Shown in pieces: positions 44,004 to 55,318 of a stretch of 64,000 nt of DNA. The stretch covers positions 186,001 through 250,000 of the forward strand of contig NZ_NPKR01000002.1 of NCBI RefSeq assembly GCF_008329535.1, given 5' to 3'. The number at the start of each line of letters is the position of its first letter. Positions within the stretch are counted from its first letter, which is position 1. The position numbers were made by a program, and so were the translations under genes. This DNA comes from Mycolicibacterium sp. P1-18. GTDB lineage: Bacteria; Actinomycetota; Actinomycetes; Mycobacteriales; Mycobacteriaceae. The notes beneath the pieces were generated by a model. That model ran no database searches, was not told where the DNA came from, and was given only the letters and a program-made list of their open reading frames with translations.

Positions 44004-44483
44004 CTATTCGTTGCCGCCGGGGAAGGCGACGGTGGTCGGCGCGACGCCGAGCACCGCTCGCCACCTGGCGGCGCTGACCGCGGCCCGGGTCAGCGCGGAC
44101 ACGGCCAACTCGCGGTCGTCGGCGGCGACGGCTTGCTCGAGCACCGCCCGCCACGCGACCGCGGAGTCCTCCTCCATCCGGACGGCCAGCTTCGCCGCGC
44201 CGGTCGGGTCGTCGACGACGAACGGCAGGTCGTATCCGATCGCGGGGATCGGCGGCGTGACCTTGCGCTCGACGAGCCGGGCGATGCCCTCCTCGCGCAA
44301 TTCCCGGTGTCCGGCAAGTGAATCCGAGACAAGTTGGTTGGCGTCGGGCGTCGAGTGCGCCGAGACGATGCCGTAGCCGTAGATCACGCCGTGCTCGACG
44401 GCGACCGCGTCGTACAGGGCGGCGTCGGGGGCATCCGACGGCCGCGTCGGCGCCGTCGACGAACCGCCGTCGGGAGAGGTCAC
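44004..44483 (-). CDS. DUF4439 (ferritin-like) domain protein
   Basis: A 159-residue protein with a Ser/Thr/Pro-rich N-terminus followed by an alpha-helical domain: A-L-Y-D-A-V-A-V-E-H-G-V-I-Y-G-Y-G and H-R-E-L-R-E-E, where the Glu/His residues resemble a ferritin-like four-helix bundle. No signal peptide. The GTG at 44483 overlaps the stop of the upstream lipoprotein gene (GTGA). The same pair (Rv2843-Rv2844) lies here in M. tuberculosis. Function unknown. Confidence 0.77.
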   Translation of the reverse strand: MTSPDGGSSTAPTRPSDAPDAALYDAVAVEHGVIYGYGIVSAHSTPDANQLVSDSLAGHRELREEGIARLVERKVTPPIPAIGYDLPFVVDDPTGAAKLAVRMEEDSAVAWRAVLEQAVAADDRELAVSALTRAAVSAARWRAVLGVAPTTVAFPGGNE

Positions 44484-45001
44484 GGAGTCACCCCGGCATT
44501 CGCCAGGGCCACGGTGGCGGCGGCGGTGCACGCGGCGGCGATGGAGCCCAGCAGCCCCGCGCGGTAGCCGGACTGCTGGGTGGCCAGCAGGGAAGCGCCG
44601 TCGGCGGACTGCTTCAGGGCGGCGACCACGTCCGCCGCGGTCGGCGGCTTGGGCGGGGGGCCCGAGGTCGTCGGTGTGGTGCTGGAGGACGCGGTGGTCG
44701 AGGGCGTTGGTGTCTCCCCGGAGATCCTGGTGATCTCCTCGGTCAACGCCTTCGCGTGCGCGGCCCGCTGGTCGGCGACCACCGACAGCGTCGCGGCGAC
44801 CTTGGCAGGCGCCGCGGCCGCGGCGTCGGCGGCGAGCCGGCCGTCGTCATGGGCCCGGTCCAGCGCGCCGACCAGAGCGTCGAGGTCCTTGACGGGCGGG
44901 GTCGAACCGCAGGCCGCGACGACGGGGCCGCCCAGCAGGGCCAACGCCGCCGCGCCGACGAGCACGCGCCGCCTGCTGACGATGGGAAGGGCGCTCGGCA
45001 C
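44480..45001 (-). CDS. Ala-rich lipoprotein with twin-arginine-like signal
   Basis: A 173-residue protein. The N-terminus P-S-A-L-P-I-V-S-R-R-R-V-L-V-G followed by a hydrophobic run and V-V-A-A-C-G gives an Arg-rich signal with a lipobox at about residue 31. The mature part is Ala-rich and helical with a Pro/Ser/Thr-rich central linker. The GTG at 45001 has an AGGA seven bases upstream. It is coupled to the DUF4439 gene, and both may act together at the membrane. Function unknown. Confidence 0.72.
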   Translation of the reverse strand: MPSALPIVSRRRVLVGAAALALLGGPVVAACGSTPPVKDLDALVGALDRAHDDGRLAADAAAAAPAKVAATLSVVADQRAAHAKALTEEITRISGETPTPSTTASSSTTPTTSGPPPKPPTAADVVAALKQSADGASLLATQQSGYRAGLLGSIAAACTAAATVALANAGVTP

Positions 45002-45076
45002 ATCGACATCCTGCCATCCCGCCCCCGCGAGCCCGGCCACGCGTTTGCCGAGAGTGGGTCCCCGGCTGGCGTATCC

Positions 45077-45104
45077 TTGACACTCGGTTCCGCGCAACTA
45101 GCGG
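45077..45104 (+). promoter_or_regulatory. Candidate promoter of the rimP-nusA operon
   Basis: A perfect TTGACA (45077-45082) is followed after 16 bases by TAGCGG (45099-45104). The spacing is a little short and the last -10 base is not T. The leader would be about 35 bases with GAGGAG before the rimP GTG. Confidence 0.4.
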
Positions 45105-45143
45105 CGGAAACGTGTCCGTACAACTCAAGACGAGGAGCTCATC

Positions 45144-45674
45144 GTGGCGCTGTTGCCGTCCCCGCAGCAGGTGACCGAGCTGCTCGAAGCCGAATTCGCC
45201 CGCGCCGGATACGACGTCGACGAGGTCGTCGTCTCCTCCCAGGCTCGGCCGCCCCGCATCGTGGTGGTCGCCGACGGCGACGGCGGGCTGGACCTCGACG
45301 CCCTCGGCACGTTGTCCCGGTTGGCCTCCGATCTGCTCGACCAGATCGACGAAACCCCGGACGAAGCCACCTACGTGTTGGAAGTCACCTCGCGCGGCGT
45401 CGACCGGCCGTTGACCACCGAGCGGCACTTCCGCCGCGCCCAGGGACGCAAGGTCGAGGTCACGCTGACCGACGGCTCCCAGGTGGTCGGCCGGGTGGGC
45501 GAACACGGTGACGGTGTGCTGCGACTGGTCGTGACCGACCGTGGCGCGGCGCCGAAGATTCGCGAACTACCCGTCGACGACGTCGTCAATGCCGTTGTCC
45601 AGGTGGAATTCTCACCACCGAACCCGCTCGAGCTCGAGCTGGCCGGGGTGTCTGTTGAGGAGGTTGAAGAGTGA
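45144..45674 (+). CDS. rimP: Ribosome maturation factor RimP
   Basis: A 176-residue cytosolic factor for 30S assembly. The N-terminal domain carries [13 protein letters not shown] (usually E-V-S-S-P-G-x-x-R-P-L), and the C-terminal Sm-like domain follows (K-V-E-V-T-L-T-D-G). GAGGAG lies seven bases before the GTG. It overlaps nusA by four bases. Confidence 0.95.
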   Translation: MALLPSPQQVTELLEAEFARAGYDVDEVVVSSQARPPRIVVVADGDGGLDLDALGTLSRLASDLLDQIDETPDEATYVLEVTSRGVDRPLTTERHFRRAQGRKVEVTLTDGSQVVGRVGEHGDGVLRLVVTDRGAAPKIRELPVDDVVNAVVQVEFSPPNPLELELAGVSVEEVEE

Positions 45675-46702
45675 ACATCGACATGGGCGCGCTGCATGCG
45701 ATCGAAGTGGACCGGGGGATTCCGGTCGACGAATTGCTCGAGACCATCAAGTCCGCGCTGCTGACCGCATACCGGCACACCGAGGGGCACGAGGCCTCCG
45801 CACGCATCGACATCGACCGCAAGAGCGGCATCGTCAAGGTGCTCGCCAGGGAGACCGACGAGGACGGCAACCTGGTCAACGAATGGGACGACACGCCTGA
45901 GGGATTCGGCCGGGTCGCGGCCACCACGGCGCGGCAGGTGATGCTGCAGCGGTTCCGCGACGCCGAGAACGAACGGATGTTCGGCGAGTTCTCGGCCCAC
46001 GAGGGCGACATCGTCGCCGGCGTGGTCCAGCGCGACGCCCGGGAGAACACCCGCGGCAACGTCATCGTGCGCATCGGTACCGAGGCAAAGGGCTCCGAGG
46101 GAGTCATCCGGCCCGCCGAGCAGGTGCCGGGGGAGTCCTACACGCACGGGGACCGCGTCCGCTGCTACGTCATCGGTGTGACGCGCGGTGCGCGCGAACC
46201 GAAGATCGAGCTGTCCCGCACCCACCCGAACCTGGTGCGCAAGCTGTTCTCGCTGGAGGTGCCGGAGATCGCGGACAACTCCGTGGAGATCACCGCGGTC
46301 GCCCGCGAGGCGGGCCACCGCTCGAAGATCGCGGTCCGGTCCCGGGTGGCGGGGCTCAACGCCAAGGGCGCCTGCATCGGACCGATGGGTCAGCGGGTGC
46401 GCAACGTGATGAGCGAGCTGTCCGGCGAGAAGATCGACATCATCGACTTCGACGAGGACCCGGCCCGATTCGTGGCCAACGCCCTGTCGCCGGCCAAGGT
46501 GGTGTCCGTCTCGGTGATCGACGACGTCGCGCGCGCCGCCCGGGTCGTGGTGCCCGACTTCCAGCTGTCCCTGGCGATCGGCAAGGAGGGGCAGAACGCC
46601 CGGCTCGCCGCCCGACTCACCGGCTGGCGGATCGACATTCGCAGCGACGCCGAGCCTGCACCCGAGGTGGAGGCGCCCAGCGGCGCCTCCCGCGACGGGT
46701 AG
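45671..46702 (+). CDS. nusA: Transcription termination/antitermination factor NusA
   Basis: A 343-residue RNA polymerase-binding factor. N-terminal polymerase-binding domain (1-~105), S1 domain (about 108-185; [10 protein letters not shown]), then two KH domains, with [10 protein letters not shown] and [10 protein letters not shown]. It lacks the C-terminal acidic repeats of E. coli NusA, as in other mycobacteria. Translationally coupled to rimP by the GTGA overlap. Confidence 0.96.
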   Translation: MNIDMGALHAIEVDRGIPVDELLETIKSALLTAYRHTEGHEASARIDIDRKSGIVKVLARETDEDGNLVNEWDDTPEGFGRVAATTARQVMLQRFRDAENERMFGEFSAHEGDIVAGVVQRDARENTRGNVIVRIGTEAKGSEGVIRPAEQVPGESYTHGDRVRCYVIGVTRGAREPKIELSRTHPNLVRKLFSLEVPEIADNSVEITAVAREAGHRSKIAVRSRVAGLNAKGACIGPMGQRVRNVMSELSGEKIDIIDFDEDPARFVANALSPAKVVSVSVIDDVARAARVVVPDFQLSLAIGKEGQNARLAARLTGWRIDIRSDAEPAPEVEAPSGASRDG

Positions 46703-46737
46703 CGGGCACGCGTTTCTTTCTGCGGTGATCGTGACGG

Positions 46738-46743
46738 TAGACT
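46738..46743 (+). promoter_or_regulatory. -10 hexamer TAGACT before ylxR
   Basis: TAGACT ends five bases before the GTG at 46749; near-leaderless spacing. Confidence 0.4.
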
Positions 46744-46748
46744 GAGAC

Positions 46749-47117
46749 GTGATCCAGCGCGAGAGTTCGGTTCCCCGCGCGCGGCAGCACAAAAGTCCCG
46801 AAGGACCAGTGCGTACGTGTGTGGGATGCCGGAAACGTGAGCTGGCCGCCGATCTGATTCGGGTGGCCGCTGTGCACGACGGAGACGGTGAACCTGCCGT
46901 CACCGTGGACGCAGCGGGTAATCTGCCTGGTCGGGGTGCATGGCTGCACTCCGACGAGCAGTGTCTCCACCTGGCAGTCCGGCGGCGAGCCTTCGCTCGA
47001 GCGTTGCGCATCACCGGTTCGCCGAACACCTCCGCGGTGGTCGAGTTCTTCACCAGACGTGAAGCCTCGGTCCGCCCGGCAACAGAACAGGTAGTCAAGA
47101 ACATGAGCACACCGTGA
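46749..47117 (+). CDS. ylxR: YlxR (DUF448) RNA-binding protein
   Basis: A 122-residue basic protein between nusA and infB, as in most bacteria. R-T-C-V-G-C-R-K-R and P-G-R-G-A-W-L-H are the YlxR hallmarks. The start is uncertain: GTG at 46749 fits the -10 at 46738, while GTG at 46809 (AAGGA upstream) gives the usual shorter protein beginning at V-R-T-C-V-G-C. It is linked to tRNA/RNase P or transcription control in some bacteria. Confidence 0.88.
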   Translation: MIQRESSVPRARQHKSPEGPVRTCVGCRKRELAADLIRVAAVHDGDGEPAVTVDAAGNLPGRGAWLHSDEQCLHLAVRRRAFARALRITGSPNTSAVVEFFTRREASVRPATEQVVKNMSTP

Positions 47118-47172
47118 AGTTCCGATGACCATGCGTCATAGCTAAACCCGAGGCGCGGCCCACTGCTGTCGC

Positions 47173-47186
47173 CTCCTAGACAGGAG
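47173..47186 (+). promoter_or_regulatory. Hairpin enclosing the infB ribosome-binding site
   Basis: CTCCT (47173-47177), loop AGAC, AGGAG (47182-47186). The right arm is the Shine-Dalgarno sequence, five bases before the GTG at 47192, so folding would hide it from the ribosome. Confidence 0.4.
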
Positions 47187-47191
47187 ATGTA

Positions 47192-50008
47192 GTGGCAGGC
47201 AAGGCCCGCGTGCACGAGTTGGCCAAAGAACTCGGTGTCACCAGCAAGGAAGTACTCGCCCGGCTGAGCGAGCAAGGCGAATTCGTCAAATCAGCATCCT
47301 CGACCGTCGAAGCGCCCGTCGCCCGTCGCCTCCGTGAGGCACTGGGTGGCGGCGGCAAGGCCGCCCCGGCGAACGCCGGATCCGCGACCCCGAAGGCGCC
47401 GTCCGCCCCGTCGACCAACGGTGGCTCCACCTCGTCGGCACCCAAGCCGGGTGGACCGCGTCCGTCGGCGCCGAAGCCGGCCGCCGCGCCGGAACCGCCC
47501 CCGGCCCCACCGGCACCGCCGGTCGCCGTGCCGGAGGTGGCTGCTGCAGCCGCCCCGCCGGCCGCCGCACCGCAGGCCGAGGCCGCTCCGGCCACCCCGG
47601 CGGCGCCCACCGCGCCCGCCGCCCCCGCGTCACCGGCAAGCCCCACGCCGGGTCCGCGTCCCGGACCGGCGCCCAAGCCGGCTGGCCGTGCGCCTCGCGT
47701 CGGCAACAATCCGTTCTCCACCCAGGTGCCCGTCGAGCGGCCCGCACCGCGCCCGCCGCAGGGTGCCGCCGGACCGCCGCGACCGGGTGGCCCTCCGCGC
47801 CCAGGTGGCGGACCCCGTCCGGGTGCGACTCCCGGCAACATGCCTCCCCGTCCGCCCGGCGCACGGCCAGGTGCGGCCGGTCGTCCCGGCGGTCCTCGCC
47901 CCGGCCCGGGTGCTCGTGGCCCCGGCGGTGGCGGCGGTCGTCCCGGTGGTCCCCCCGGTGCAGGTGGCGGCGGTAACTACCGCGGCGGCGGTGCCGGTGG
48001 CGCCGGAGCCCCGGGTGGCGCTCCCGCCGGTGGCTTCCGTGGTCGCCCAGGTGGCGGTGGCGGCGGTGGCCGTCCCGGTCAGCGCGGTGGCGCGGCAGGT
48101 GCGTTCGGTCGTCCCGGTGGCGCCGTCCGTCGTGGCCGCAAGTCGAAGCGGGCAAAACGCGCCGAATACGAGAACATGCAGGCACCGGTCGTCGGTGGCG
48201 TGCGGTTGCCGCACGGCAACGGCGAGACCATCCGCTTGGCCCGTGGCGCATCGCTCGTCGACTTCGCCGACAAGATCAACGCCAACCCGGCCGCCTTGGT
48301 CCAGGCGCTGTTCAACCTCGGTGAGATGGTCACCGCCACCCAGTCGGTGGGCGACGAGACGCTGGAGTTGCTCGGCGGCGAGATGAACTACGTCGTGCAG
48401 GTCGTGTCCCCGGAGGACGAGGACCGCGAGCTGCTGTCGTCGTTCGACCTCACCTACGGCGAGGACGAGGGCGGCGAAGAGGACCTCGAGTTCCGTCCGC
48501 CGGTCGTCACCGTCATGGGTCACGTCGACCACGGCAAGACGCGACTGCTGGACACGATCCGCAACGCCACCGTCCGGGAGGGCGAGGCCGGCGGCATCAC
48601 CCAGCACATCGGCGCCTACCAGGTCCTCACCGAACTGGACGGCAACGAGCGACTGGTCACCTTCATCGACACCCCGGGCCACGAGGCGTTCACCGCCATG
48701 CGTGCCCGTGGTGCGAAGGCCACCGACATCGCGATCCTGGTGGTCGCCGCCGACGACGGCGTCATGCCCCAGACGGTGGAGGCCATCAACCACGCGCAGG
48801 CGGCCGACGTGCCGATCGTGGTGGCGGTCAACAAGATCGACAAGGAGGGCGCCGACCCGGCCAAGATCCGGGCGCAGCTCACCGAGTACAACCTCGTTGC
48901 CGAGGAGTATGGCGGCGACACCATGTTCGTCGACATTTCGGCGAAGCAGGGCACCAACATCGACGCACTGCTCGAAGCGGTGCTGTTGACGGCGGACGCC
49001 TCGCTGGACCTTCGGGCCAACCCCGACATGGAGGCCCAGGGTGTCGCGATCGAGGCGCACCTCGACCGTGGCCGCGGACCCGTCGCCACCGTGCTCATCG
49101 CACGCGGCACGCTGCGGGTCGGCGACTCGATCGTCGCCGGCGACGCCTACGGGCGTGTCCGACGGATGGTCGACGAGCACGGCGAGGACGTCCTGGAGGC
49201 GACTCCGTCGCGTCCCGTCCAGGTCATCGGCTTCACGTCGGTGCCGGGTGCCGGTGACAACCTGCTGGTCGTCGACGAGGACCGGATCGCCCGCCAGATC
49301 GCCGACCGGCGCAGTGCGCGCAAGCGCAACGCGCTGGCCGCCCGTAGCCGCAAGCGCATCAGCCTGGACGATCTGGATGCCGCGCTGAAGGAAACCAGCC
49401 AGCTGAACCTGATCCTGAAGGGCGACAACTCCGGCACCGTCGAGGCGTTGGAGGAGGCCCTGCTGGGCATCGAGATCGGCGACGAGGTCGAACTGCGCGT
49501 CATCGACCGCGGTGTCGGTGGCGTCACCGAGACCAACGTCAACCTGGCGTCGGCGTCCAACGCGATCATCATCGGATTCAACGTTCGTGCGGAGGGCAAG
49601 GCCACCGAGCTGGCCAACCGCGAGGGCGTCGACATCCGGTACTACTCGGTGATCTACCAGGCCATCGACGAGATCCAGGCCGCGCTCAAGGGCATGCTCA
49701 AGCCGGTCTACGAGGAGAAGGAGCTCGGCCGCGCCGAGATCCGGGCGATCTTCCGGTCGTCGAAGGTCGGCAACATCGCCGGCTGCCTCGTCACCTCGGG
49801 TCTCATCCGCCGCAACGCGAAGGCGCGTCTCATCCGGGACAACGTCGTCGTGGCCGAGACGGTCACCATCTCCTCGCTCAAGCGGGAGAAGGACGACGTC
49901 ACCGAGGTGCGCGACGGGTACGAGTGCGGTCTGACCGTGACGTACAACGACATCAAGGAAGGCGACGTCATCGAGGCGTACGAACTCGTCGAGAAGGCGC
50001 GTACCTAA
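47192..50008 (+). CDS. infB: Translation initiation factor IF-2
   Basis: A 938-residue GTPase that loads initiator tRNA. The N-terminus has the IF2-N fold ([12 protein letters not shown]), then a long Pro/Ala/Gly-rich, low-complexity linker (about 55-330) typical of actinobacterial IF-2. G domain: G-H-V-D-H-G-K-T at 443-450, D-T-P-G-H at 493-497 and N-K-I-D at 547-550; domains II-IV follow. GTG start with AGGAG five bases upstream inside a small hairpin. Confidence 0.97.
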   Translation: MAGKARVHELAKELGVTSKEVLARLSEQGEFVKSASSTVEAPVARRLREALGGGGKAAPANAGSATPKAPSAPSTNGGSTSSAPKPGGPRPSAPKPAAAPEPPPAPPAPPVAVPEVAAAAAPPAAAPQAEAAPATPAAPTAPAAPASPASPTPGPRPGPAPKPAGRAPRVGNNPFSTQVPVERPAPRPPQGAAGPPRPGGPPRPGGGPRPGATPGNMPPRPPGARPGAAGRPGGPRPGPGARGPGGGGGRPGGPPGAGGGGNYRGGGAGGAGAPGGAPAGGFRGRPGGGGGGGRPGQRGGAAGAFGRPGGAVRRGRKSKRAKRAEYENMQAPVVGGVRLPHGNGETIRLARGASLVDFADKINANPAALVQALFNLGEMVTATQSVGDETLELLGGEMNYVVQVVSPEDEDRELLSSFDLTYGEDEGGEEDLEFRPPVVTVMGHVDHGKTRLLDTIRNATVREGEAGGITQHIGAYQVLTELDGNERLVTFIDTPGHEAFTAMRARGAKATDIAILVVAADDGVMPQTVEAINHAQAADVPIVVAVNKIDKEGADPAKIRAQLTEYNLVAEEYGGDTMFVDISAKQGTNIDALLEAVLLTADASLDLRANPDMEAQGVAIEAHLDRGRGPVATVLIARGTLRVGDSIVAGDAYGRVRRMVDEHGEDVLEATPSRPVQVIGFTSVPGAGDNLLVVDEDRIARQIADRRSARKRNALAARSRKRISLDDLDAALKETSQLNLILKGDNSGTVEALEEALLGIEIGDEVELRVIDRGVGGVTETNVNLASASNAIIIGFNVRAEGKATELANREGVDIRYYSVIYQAIDEIQAALKGMLKPVYEEKELGRAEIRAIFRSSKVGNIAGCLVTSGLIRRNAKARLIRDNVVVAETVTISSLKREKDDVTEVRDGYECGLTVTYNDIKEGDVIEAYELVEKART

Positions 50009-51500
<1,492 letters not shown>

Positions 51501-51517
51501 GTCCCTCAGCGGGCGCA

Positions 51518-52828
51518 TTGGCTGAGCCGGTCACCGGCAGGCGCATCGCCGGGTTGGCGTTGCCCGCACTCGGGGTGCTGGCCGCGGAGCCCCTGTACCT
51601 GTTGTTCGACATCGCCGTGGTGGGTCGACTTGGCGCGGTCGCGCTGGCCGGTCTGGCCATCGGCGGTCTGATCCTGTCCCTGCTGTCGTCTCAGCTCACG
51701 TTCCTGTCCTACGGGACGACGGCGCGCGCCGCCCGGTTCTTCGGGGCCGGTGACCGGGCGGCGGCCGTCGGCGAGGGCGTGCAGGCGACGTGGCTCGGTG
51801 TCGCCCTCGGAACGGTCGTCATCGTGGTCGTGCAGGCGGCGGCGGTCCCAATCCTGGCGGTGATCGCCGACGGTGGCGAGATCGCCGACATGGCCCTGCC
51901 GTGGGTCCGGATCGCCATCTTCGGCGCGCCGGCGATCCTGATCTCGTTGGCGGGCAACGGGTGGATGCGCGGCGTTCAGGACACCGCGCGGCCGCTGCGG
52001 TACGTGGTCGCCGGCTTCGCGGTGTCGGCCGTGCTGTGCCCGGTGCTGGTGTACGGCTGGTTCGGGGCGCCGCGCCTGGGCCTGGCCGGGTCGGCGGTGG
52101 CGAACCTGGTCGGGCAGTGGCTGGCGGGGCTCCTGTTCTGCCGGGCGCTGCTGGCCGAGGGGGTTCCGCTGCGGCTGGACCTGACGGTGCTGCGCGCGCA
52201 GGTGGTGATGGGCCGCGATCTCGTGGTGCGGACGCTGGCGTTCCAGGCGTGCTTCGTCTCCGCCGCCGCCGTGGCCGCCCGGTTCGGCGCCGCGGCGGTC
52301 GCCGCGCACCAGGTGGTGCTGCAGCTGTGGAGTTTCCTTGCGCTGGTGCTGGATTCGCTGGCGATCGCGGCACAGTCGCTGGTGGGTGCGGCGCTCGGGG
52401 CGGGCCTGCTGGCGCACGCCAAGTCGGTGGCGTGGCGGGTCACCGTCTTCTCGACGATCGCTGCGGCCGTCCTGGCCGCGACGTTCGCGGTGGGGTCCAC
52501 GGCGTTGCCCCGGCTGTTCACCTCCGACGATTCGGTTCTCGACGCGATCGGGGTGCCGTGGTGGTTCCTGGTGGCGCAGTTGCCGATCGCCGGGGTGGTC
52601 TTCGCCCTCGACGGGGTGCTGCTCGGCGCGGGTGACGCCAAGTTCATGCGAAACGCGACGTTGGCCAGTGCGCTCGTCGGCTTCCTGCCGCTGATCTGGT
52701 TGTCGCTGATCTACGGGTGGGGCCTGGTCGGCATCTGGTCGGGTCTGACGACGTTCATGCTGCTGCGCCTGGTGTTCGTGGGGTGGCGCGCGATCTCCGG
52801 CCGGTGGCTGGTGCCCGGCGCGGCCTGA
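51518..52828 (+). CDS. dinF: MATE-family efflux transporter (DinF)
   Basis: A 436-residue protein with about 12 hydrophobic segments. Its N-terminus A-L-P-A-L-G-V-L-A-A-E-P-L-Y-L-L-F-D is typical of DinF-type MATE carriers. No ATG or GTG lies in frame near the beginning, so TTG at 51518 is the best start; the longer frame from 50834 is antisense or out-of-frame shadow of nrnA. A 9-bp direct repeat TTGGCTGAG (51493-51501 and 51518-51526) flanks the start region. Same position as in M. tuberculosis. Confidence 0.87.
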   Translation: MAEPVTGRRIAGLALPALGVLAAEPLYLLFDIAVVGRLGAVALAGLAIGGLILSLLSSQLTFLSYGTTARAARFFGAGDRAAAVGEGVQATWLGVALGTVVIVVVQAAAVPILAVIADGGEIADMALPWVRIAIFGAPAILISLAGNGWMRGVQDTARPLRYVVAGFAVSAVLCPVLVYGWFGAPRLGLAGSAVANLVGQWLAGLLFCRALLAEGVPLRLDLTVLRAQVVMGRDLVVRTLAFQACFVSAAAVAARFGAAAVAAHQVVLQLWSFLALVLDSLAIAAQSLVGAALGAGLLAHAKSVAWRVTVFSTIAAAVLAATFAVGSTALPRLFTSDDSVLDAIGVPWWFLVAQLPIAGVVFALDGVLLGAGDAKFMRNATLASALVGFLPLIWLSLIYGWGLVGIWSGLTTFMLLRLVFVGWRAISGRWLVPGAA

Positions 52829-52831
52829 CGG

Positions 52832-54511
52832 TCACCCTCCGCGCGCCGCGGCGACCTTCTGCAGGTTGGCCAGTCCGAGTTCCTGGGCCTCGTGCAGCGC
52901 CGCGGGCAGCGGCGCCTCGATCTCGGCCCGTACCTCGCCGTCGAGGAGTCCCTGCAGCTTCTGCTGCAGGGGGCTTCGCCCGGCCAGGTTGTCGAGCTCT
53001 CGCAAGCCGTCGGGGGTCGAGTAGTCGTACAACTCCCGCTCGACCCCGCGGGTCGCGTCGACCGTCGTGCCGCCGGGCTTCCAATGGGAGTACACGCCGA
53101 ACTTCGCGGACGGGGTGCGCACGGCGACGATGTGGCTGGGCGCGTTGGTGGGGACCTCGCCGGGCGTCCTCCCGGGTGCCCCGGCGGCGGGCATGCCGAC
53201 CGCGGTCATCATCGTGGCCATCTCCTCCACGGAGATGTCGTCGGTGACGTGCGCGATCCACGGCCGGCCGCGTGCGGCCGGGTTCGCGGCGATCCCCGCG
53301 ATGTCGGCGCGACTCGCCAGGTGGGCGTTGCGCGGATCGGCACGCCATCCGTTTCCGCCGGCGCCGATGGTGAGCAGCAGCGGCGCGAGGTCCACGCTGG
53401 ACGTCAGCTGCGTGCGCACCTCGCCGGGGGAGGGCGTGAGCCGACCGGTCGGGTCCCGGATGAAGAGCGGCACCCGGATGCCCTCCTCGTAGATGGCGGC
53501 GCCCTTGCCGCGCATGCCGTGCGAGCCGCCGTATTCGCCGTGATCGGAGGTGAAGACGACGACGGTGTTGCGGTCGACGTCGGGGCGGGAGGCCAAGGTG
53601 TCGAGCACCCGGCCGATCTGGCGGTCGACCTGCTGCTGCAGCCACAGGTAGACGTCCAGGCCGCGTGCCCACTGCTGGTCCACGTCGGGACCGGCGTACG
53701 GAAGTGCGCCGGCGAGCAGCGGCGCGACGAAGTCGACGTAGTCGACCTGCAGTCGCGGCTTGCCGCGTCGCGCTAGGTCGTCCGGCGTCTCGAAGTTCGG
53801 TGGCTTCGCGGAGAAGACCCGCGGAACGTCCTGCGGCAGTGGCGTCTTCGGCCACCACATGATGTCGTGCGGGTTGACCAGGGAGACCGTGGTGCACCAG
53901 GGACCCTCGGCGGCGTGCGCGTCGAACCACTCGACGAACTGGTCGGTGATGCCGGGATCGCGGCGCAGACCCTGATTTGGTGCGCCGTTGGGGGAGGGGT
54001 AGGTGCCGCCGGAGAATCCGTGTGCGTCGAGGCCGTCGGGGGTGGTGTCGGCGGCCGCCCCGAGATGCCACTTGCCCCACCACCACGTCCGGTAGCCCTG
54101 ATTGCGCAGCATCGTTCCCCACGTGGGGAATTGGGGCGCGAGACTCGATTCGGTGGGACCGTCGCCGGTGTACAGGCAGCCGGTTTGGTGCGAGTACAGC
54201 CCGGTGGTCAGCACTCCTCGCGACGGCGTGCACGCGTTGGAGGCGGTGTAGTGCGCGTCGAAGGACAGGCTGCTCTGCCGCAGCCGGCCGAGGTTGGGCA
54301 GGAGCGCGTCGAGATCGCCCAGGCCAGGGAACCATTGGGGCGCGCGCATCTGGTCGACCACGACGACCAGGATGTTCGGCTTGTCACCCCCGGCTGCGGT
54401 GGCGTCGGTTCGGCTCGGCCGCGTGAGCAATTCGTAGCCACCGAGGGCGGCGGCCCCGCCCGCCACCACGGCGCCGCCGGCCAGCAGCGTCCGTCGGCTG
54501 ATCGGCGACAC
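52832..54511 (-). CDS. Tat-exported type I arylsulfatase
   Basis: A 559-residue enzyme. N-terminal S-R-R-T-L-L-A-G-G and a hydrophobic run form a twin-arginine signal. The sulfatase signature C-T-P-S-R-G-V-L-T-T-G lies near residue 90; its Cys is converted to formylglycine by FGE (consensus C-x-P-x-R). Metal-binding V-V-V-V-D-Q-M-R near the N-terminus and V-F-T-S-D-H-G-E-Y later complete the site. It cleaves sulfate esters outside the cytoplasm; substrate unknown. Its GTG directly follows the stop of the upstream enoyl-CoA hydratase gene. Three bases separate it from dinF's stop. Confidence 0.92.
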   Translation of the reverse strand: MSPISRRTLLAGGAVVAGGAAALGGYELLTRPSRTDATAAGGDKPNILVVVVDQMRAPQWFPGLGDLDALLPNLGRLRQSSLSFDAHYTASNACTPSRGVLTTGLYSHQTGCLYTGDGPTESSLAPQFPTWGTMLRNQGYRTWWWGKWHLGAAADTTPDGLDAHGFSGGTYPSPNGAPNQGLRRDPGITDQFVEWFDAHAAEGPWCTTVSLVNPHDIMWWPKTPLPQDVPRVFSAKPPNFETPDDLARRGKPRLQVDYVDFVAPLLAGALPYAGPDVDQQWARGLDVYLWLQQQVDRQIGRVLDTLASRPDVDRNTVVVFTSDHGEYGGSHGMRGKGAAIYEEGIRVPLFIRDPTGRLTPSPGEVRTQLTSSVDLAPLLLTIGAGGNGWRADPRNAHLASRADIAGIAANPAARGRPWIAHVTDDISVEEMATMMTAVGMPAAGAPGRTPGEVPTNAPSHIVAVRTPSAKFGVYSHWKPGGTTVDATRGVERELYDYSTPDGLRELDNLAGRSPLQQKLQGLLDGEVRAEIEAPLPAALHEAQELGLANLQKVAAARGG

Positions 54512-55279
54512 TCAGCGGACCTGGGTGCGGCCGCGTTCCAGCACGGACGCCCGGCTGGAGGCGACGTCGTCGCCGGTGGCCACCGCCATCCACGCCGTGG
54601 CCGAGGTGGCCTCGATCCACAGGCCGGCGTTGGTCTGCTCCTCGTCGATGCGGTGGTAGGACCCGAGCAGCGCGCGAACGGCCTTCTGGTTGTTGCCGAC
54701 GATGGAGGCCGCGACCCTGCGGGCCGCGGGCAGCAGCTCGGCGTGGACGACGACCTCGGTCACCAGCCCGGCCCGCAGGGCGTCGTCGGCCGAGAGATAG
54801 TCACCCGTGAGGCTCATCCGCCGGGCCAGCCCGATCCCGACCTTCTGCGGCAGCCGCACGCTCAGGCCCCACGTGGGAAGCAGCCCGACCCGGGCGTGGG
54901 TGTCGGCGAACCGCGCGTTCTCCGAGGCGATCAGGACGTCGCAGTACAGCGCCAACTCCAGGCCGCCGGTGACCGCGGCGCCGTTGATCGCGCCGATGAC
55001 GGGCTTGTTCATCGCCGGCCACTTGGGCGAGATGTCGGGCAGCTGCGTGGTGTCGCCGAGTTCCTTGAGGTCGAGGCCCGCGCAGAACACGGGGTCGGCA
55101 CCGGTCAGGATGACGACGTCGACCGCGTCGTCGGCCTCGGCCTCGCGCAGCGCCGCGTAGAACAGGGTGCGCAACTCCGAGGAGAGGGCGTTGCGGGCCC
55201 GCGGCCGATTCAGGGTCAGGGTGCGGACCCGGTCCGTGGTGTCGACCAGCAGGACTGATTCGGCTTCGGTGCTCGGCAT
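54512..55279 (-). CDS. echA16: Enoyl-CoA hydratase/isomerase family protein (EchA16-like)
   Basis: A 255-residue crotonase. Oxyanion-hole loops A-R-N-A-L-S-S-E-L and A-A-V-T-G-G-L-E-L-A-L-Y-C-D; the two Glu of hydratases are reduced to one obvious acidic position, so hydratase versus isomerase activity is open. ATG at 55279 sits six bases after TACGGT. The gene overlaps nothing but abuts the sulfatase gene; the two form an operon. Divergent DUF2277 gene 39 bases away. Confidence 0.88.
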   Translation of the reverse strand: MPSTEAESVLLVDTTDRVRTLTLNRPRARNALSSELRTLFYAALREAEADDAVDVVILTGADPVFCAGLDLKELGDTTQLPDISPKWPAMNKPVIGAINGAAVTGGLELALYCDVLIASENARFADTHARVGLLPTWGLSVRLPQKVGIGLARRMSLTGDYLSADDALRAGLVTEVVVHAELLPAARRVAASIVGNNQKAVRALLGSYHRIDEEQTNAGLWIEATSATAWMAVATGDDVASSRASVLERGRTQVR

Positions 55280-55285
55280 GCCTTC

Positions 55286-55291
55286 ACCGTA
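55286..55291 (-). promoter_or_regulatory. -10 hexamer TACGGT of leaderless echA16-sulfatase operon
   Basis: On the minus strand TACGGT ends six bases before the ATG at 55279. The opposing gene's -35 should fall on it. Confidence 0.5.
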
Positions 55292-55305
55292 TCGACCGCC
55301 GGACC

Positions 55306-55311
55306 TATCGT
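55306..55311 (+). promoter_or_regulatory. -10 hexamer TATCGT of leaderless DUF2277 gene
   Basis: TATCGT ends seven bases before the ATG at 55319; TTCACC (55283-55288), 17 bases upstream, overlaps the opposing -10. Confidence 0.5.
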
Positions 55312-55318
55312 TGACCGC

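Noticed and set aside
47400-48120. Pro/Gly-rich repeats within infB as a separate repeat element
   Set aside because: They are the low-complexity linker normal for actinobacterial IF-2, not a DNA repeat.
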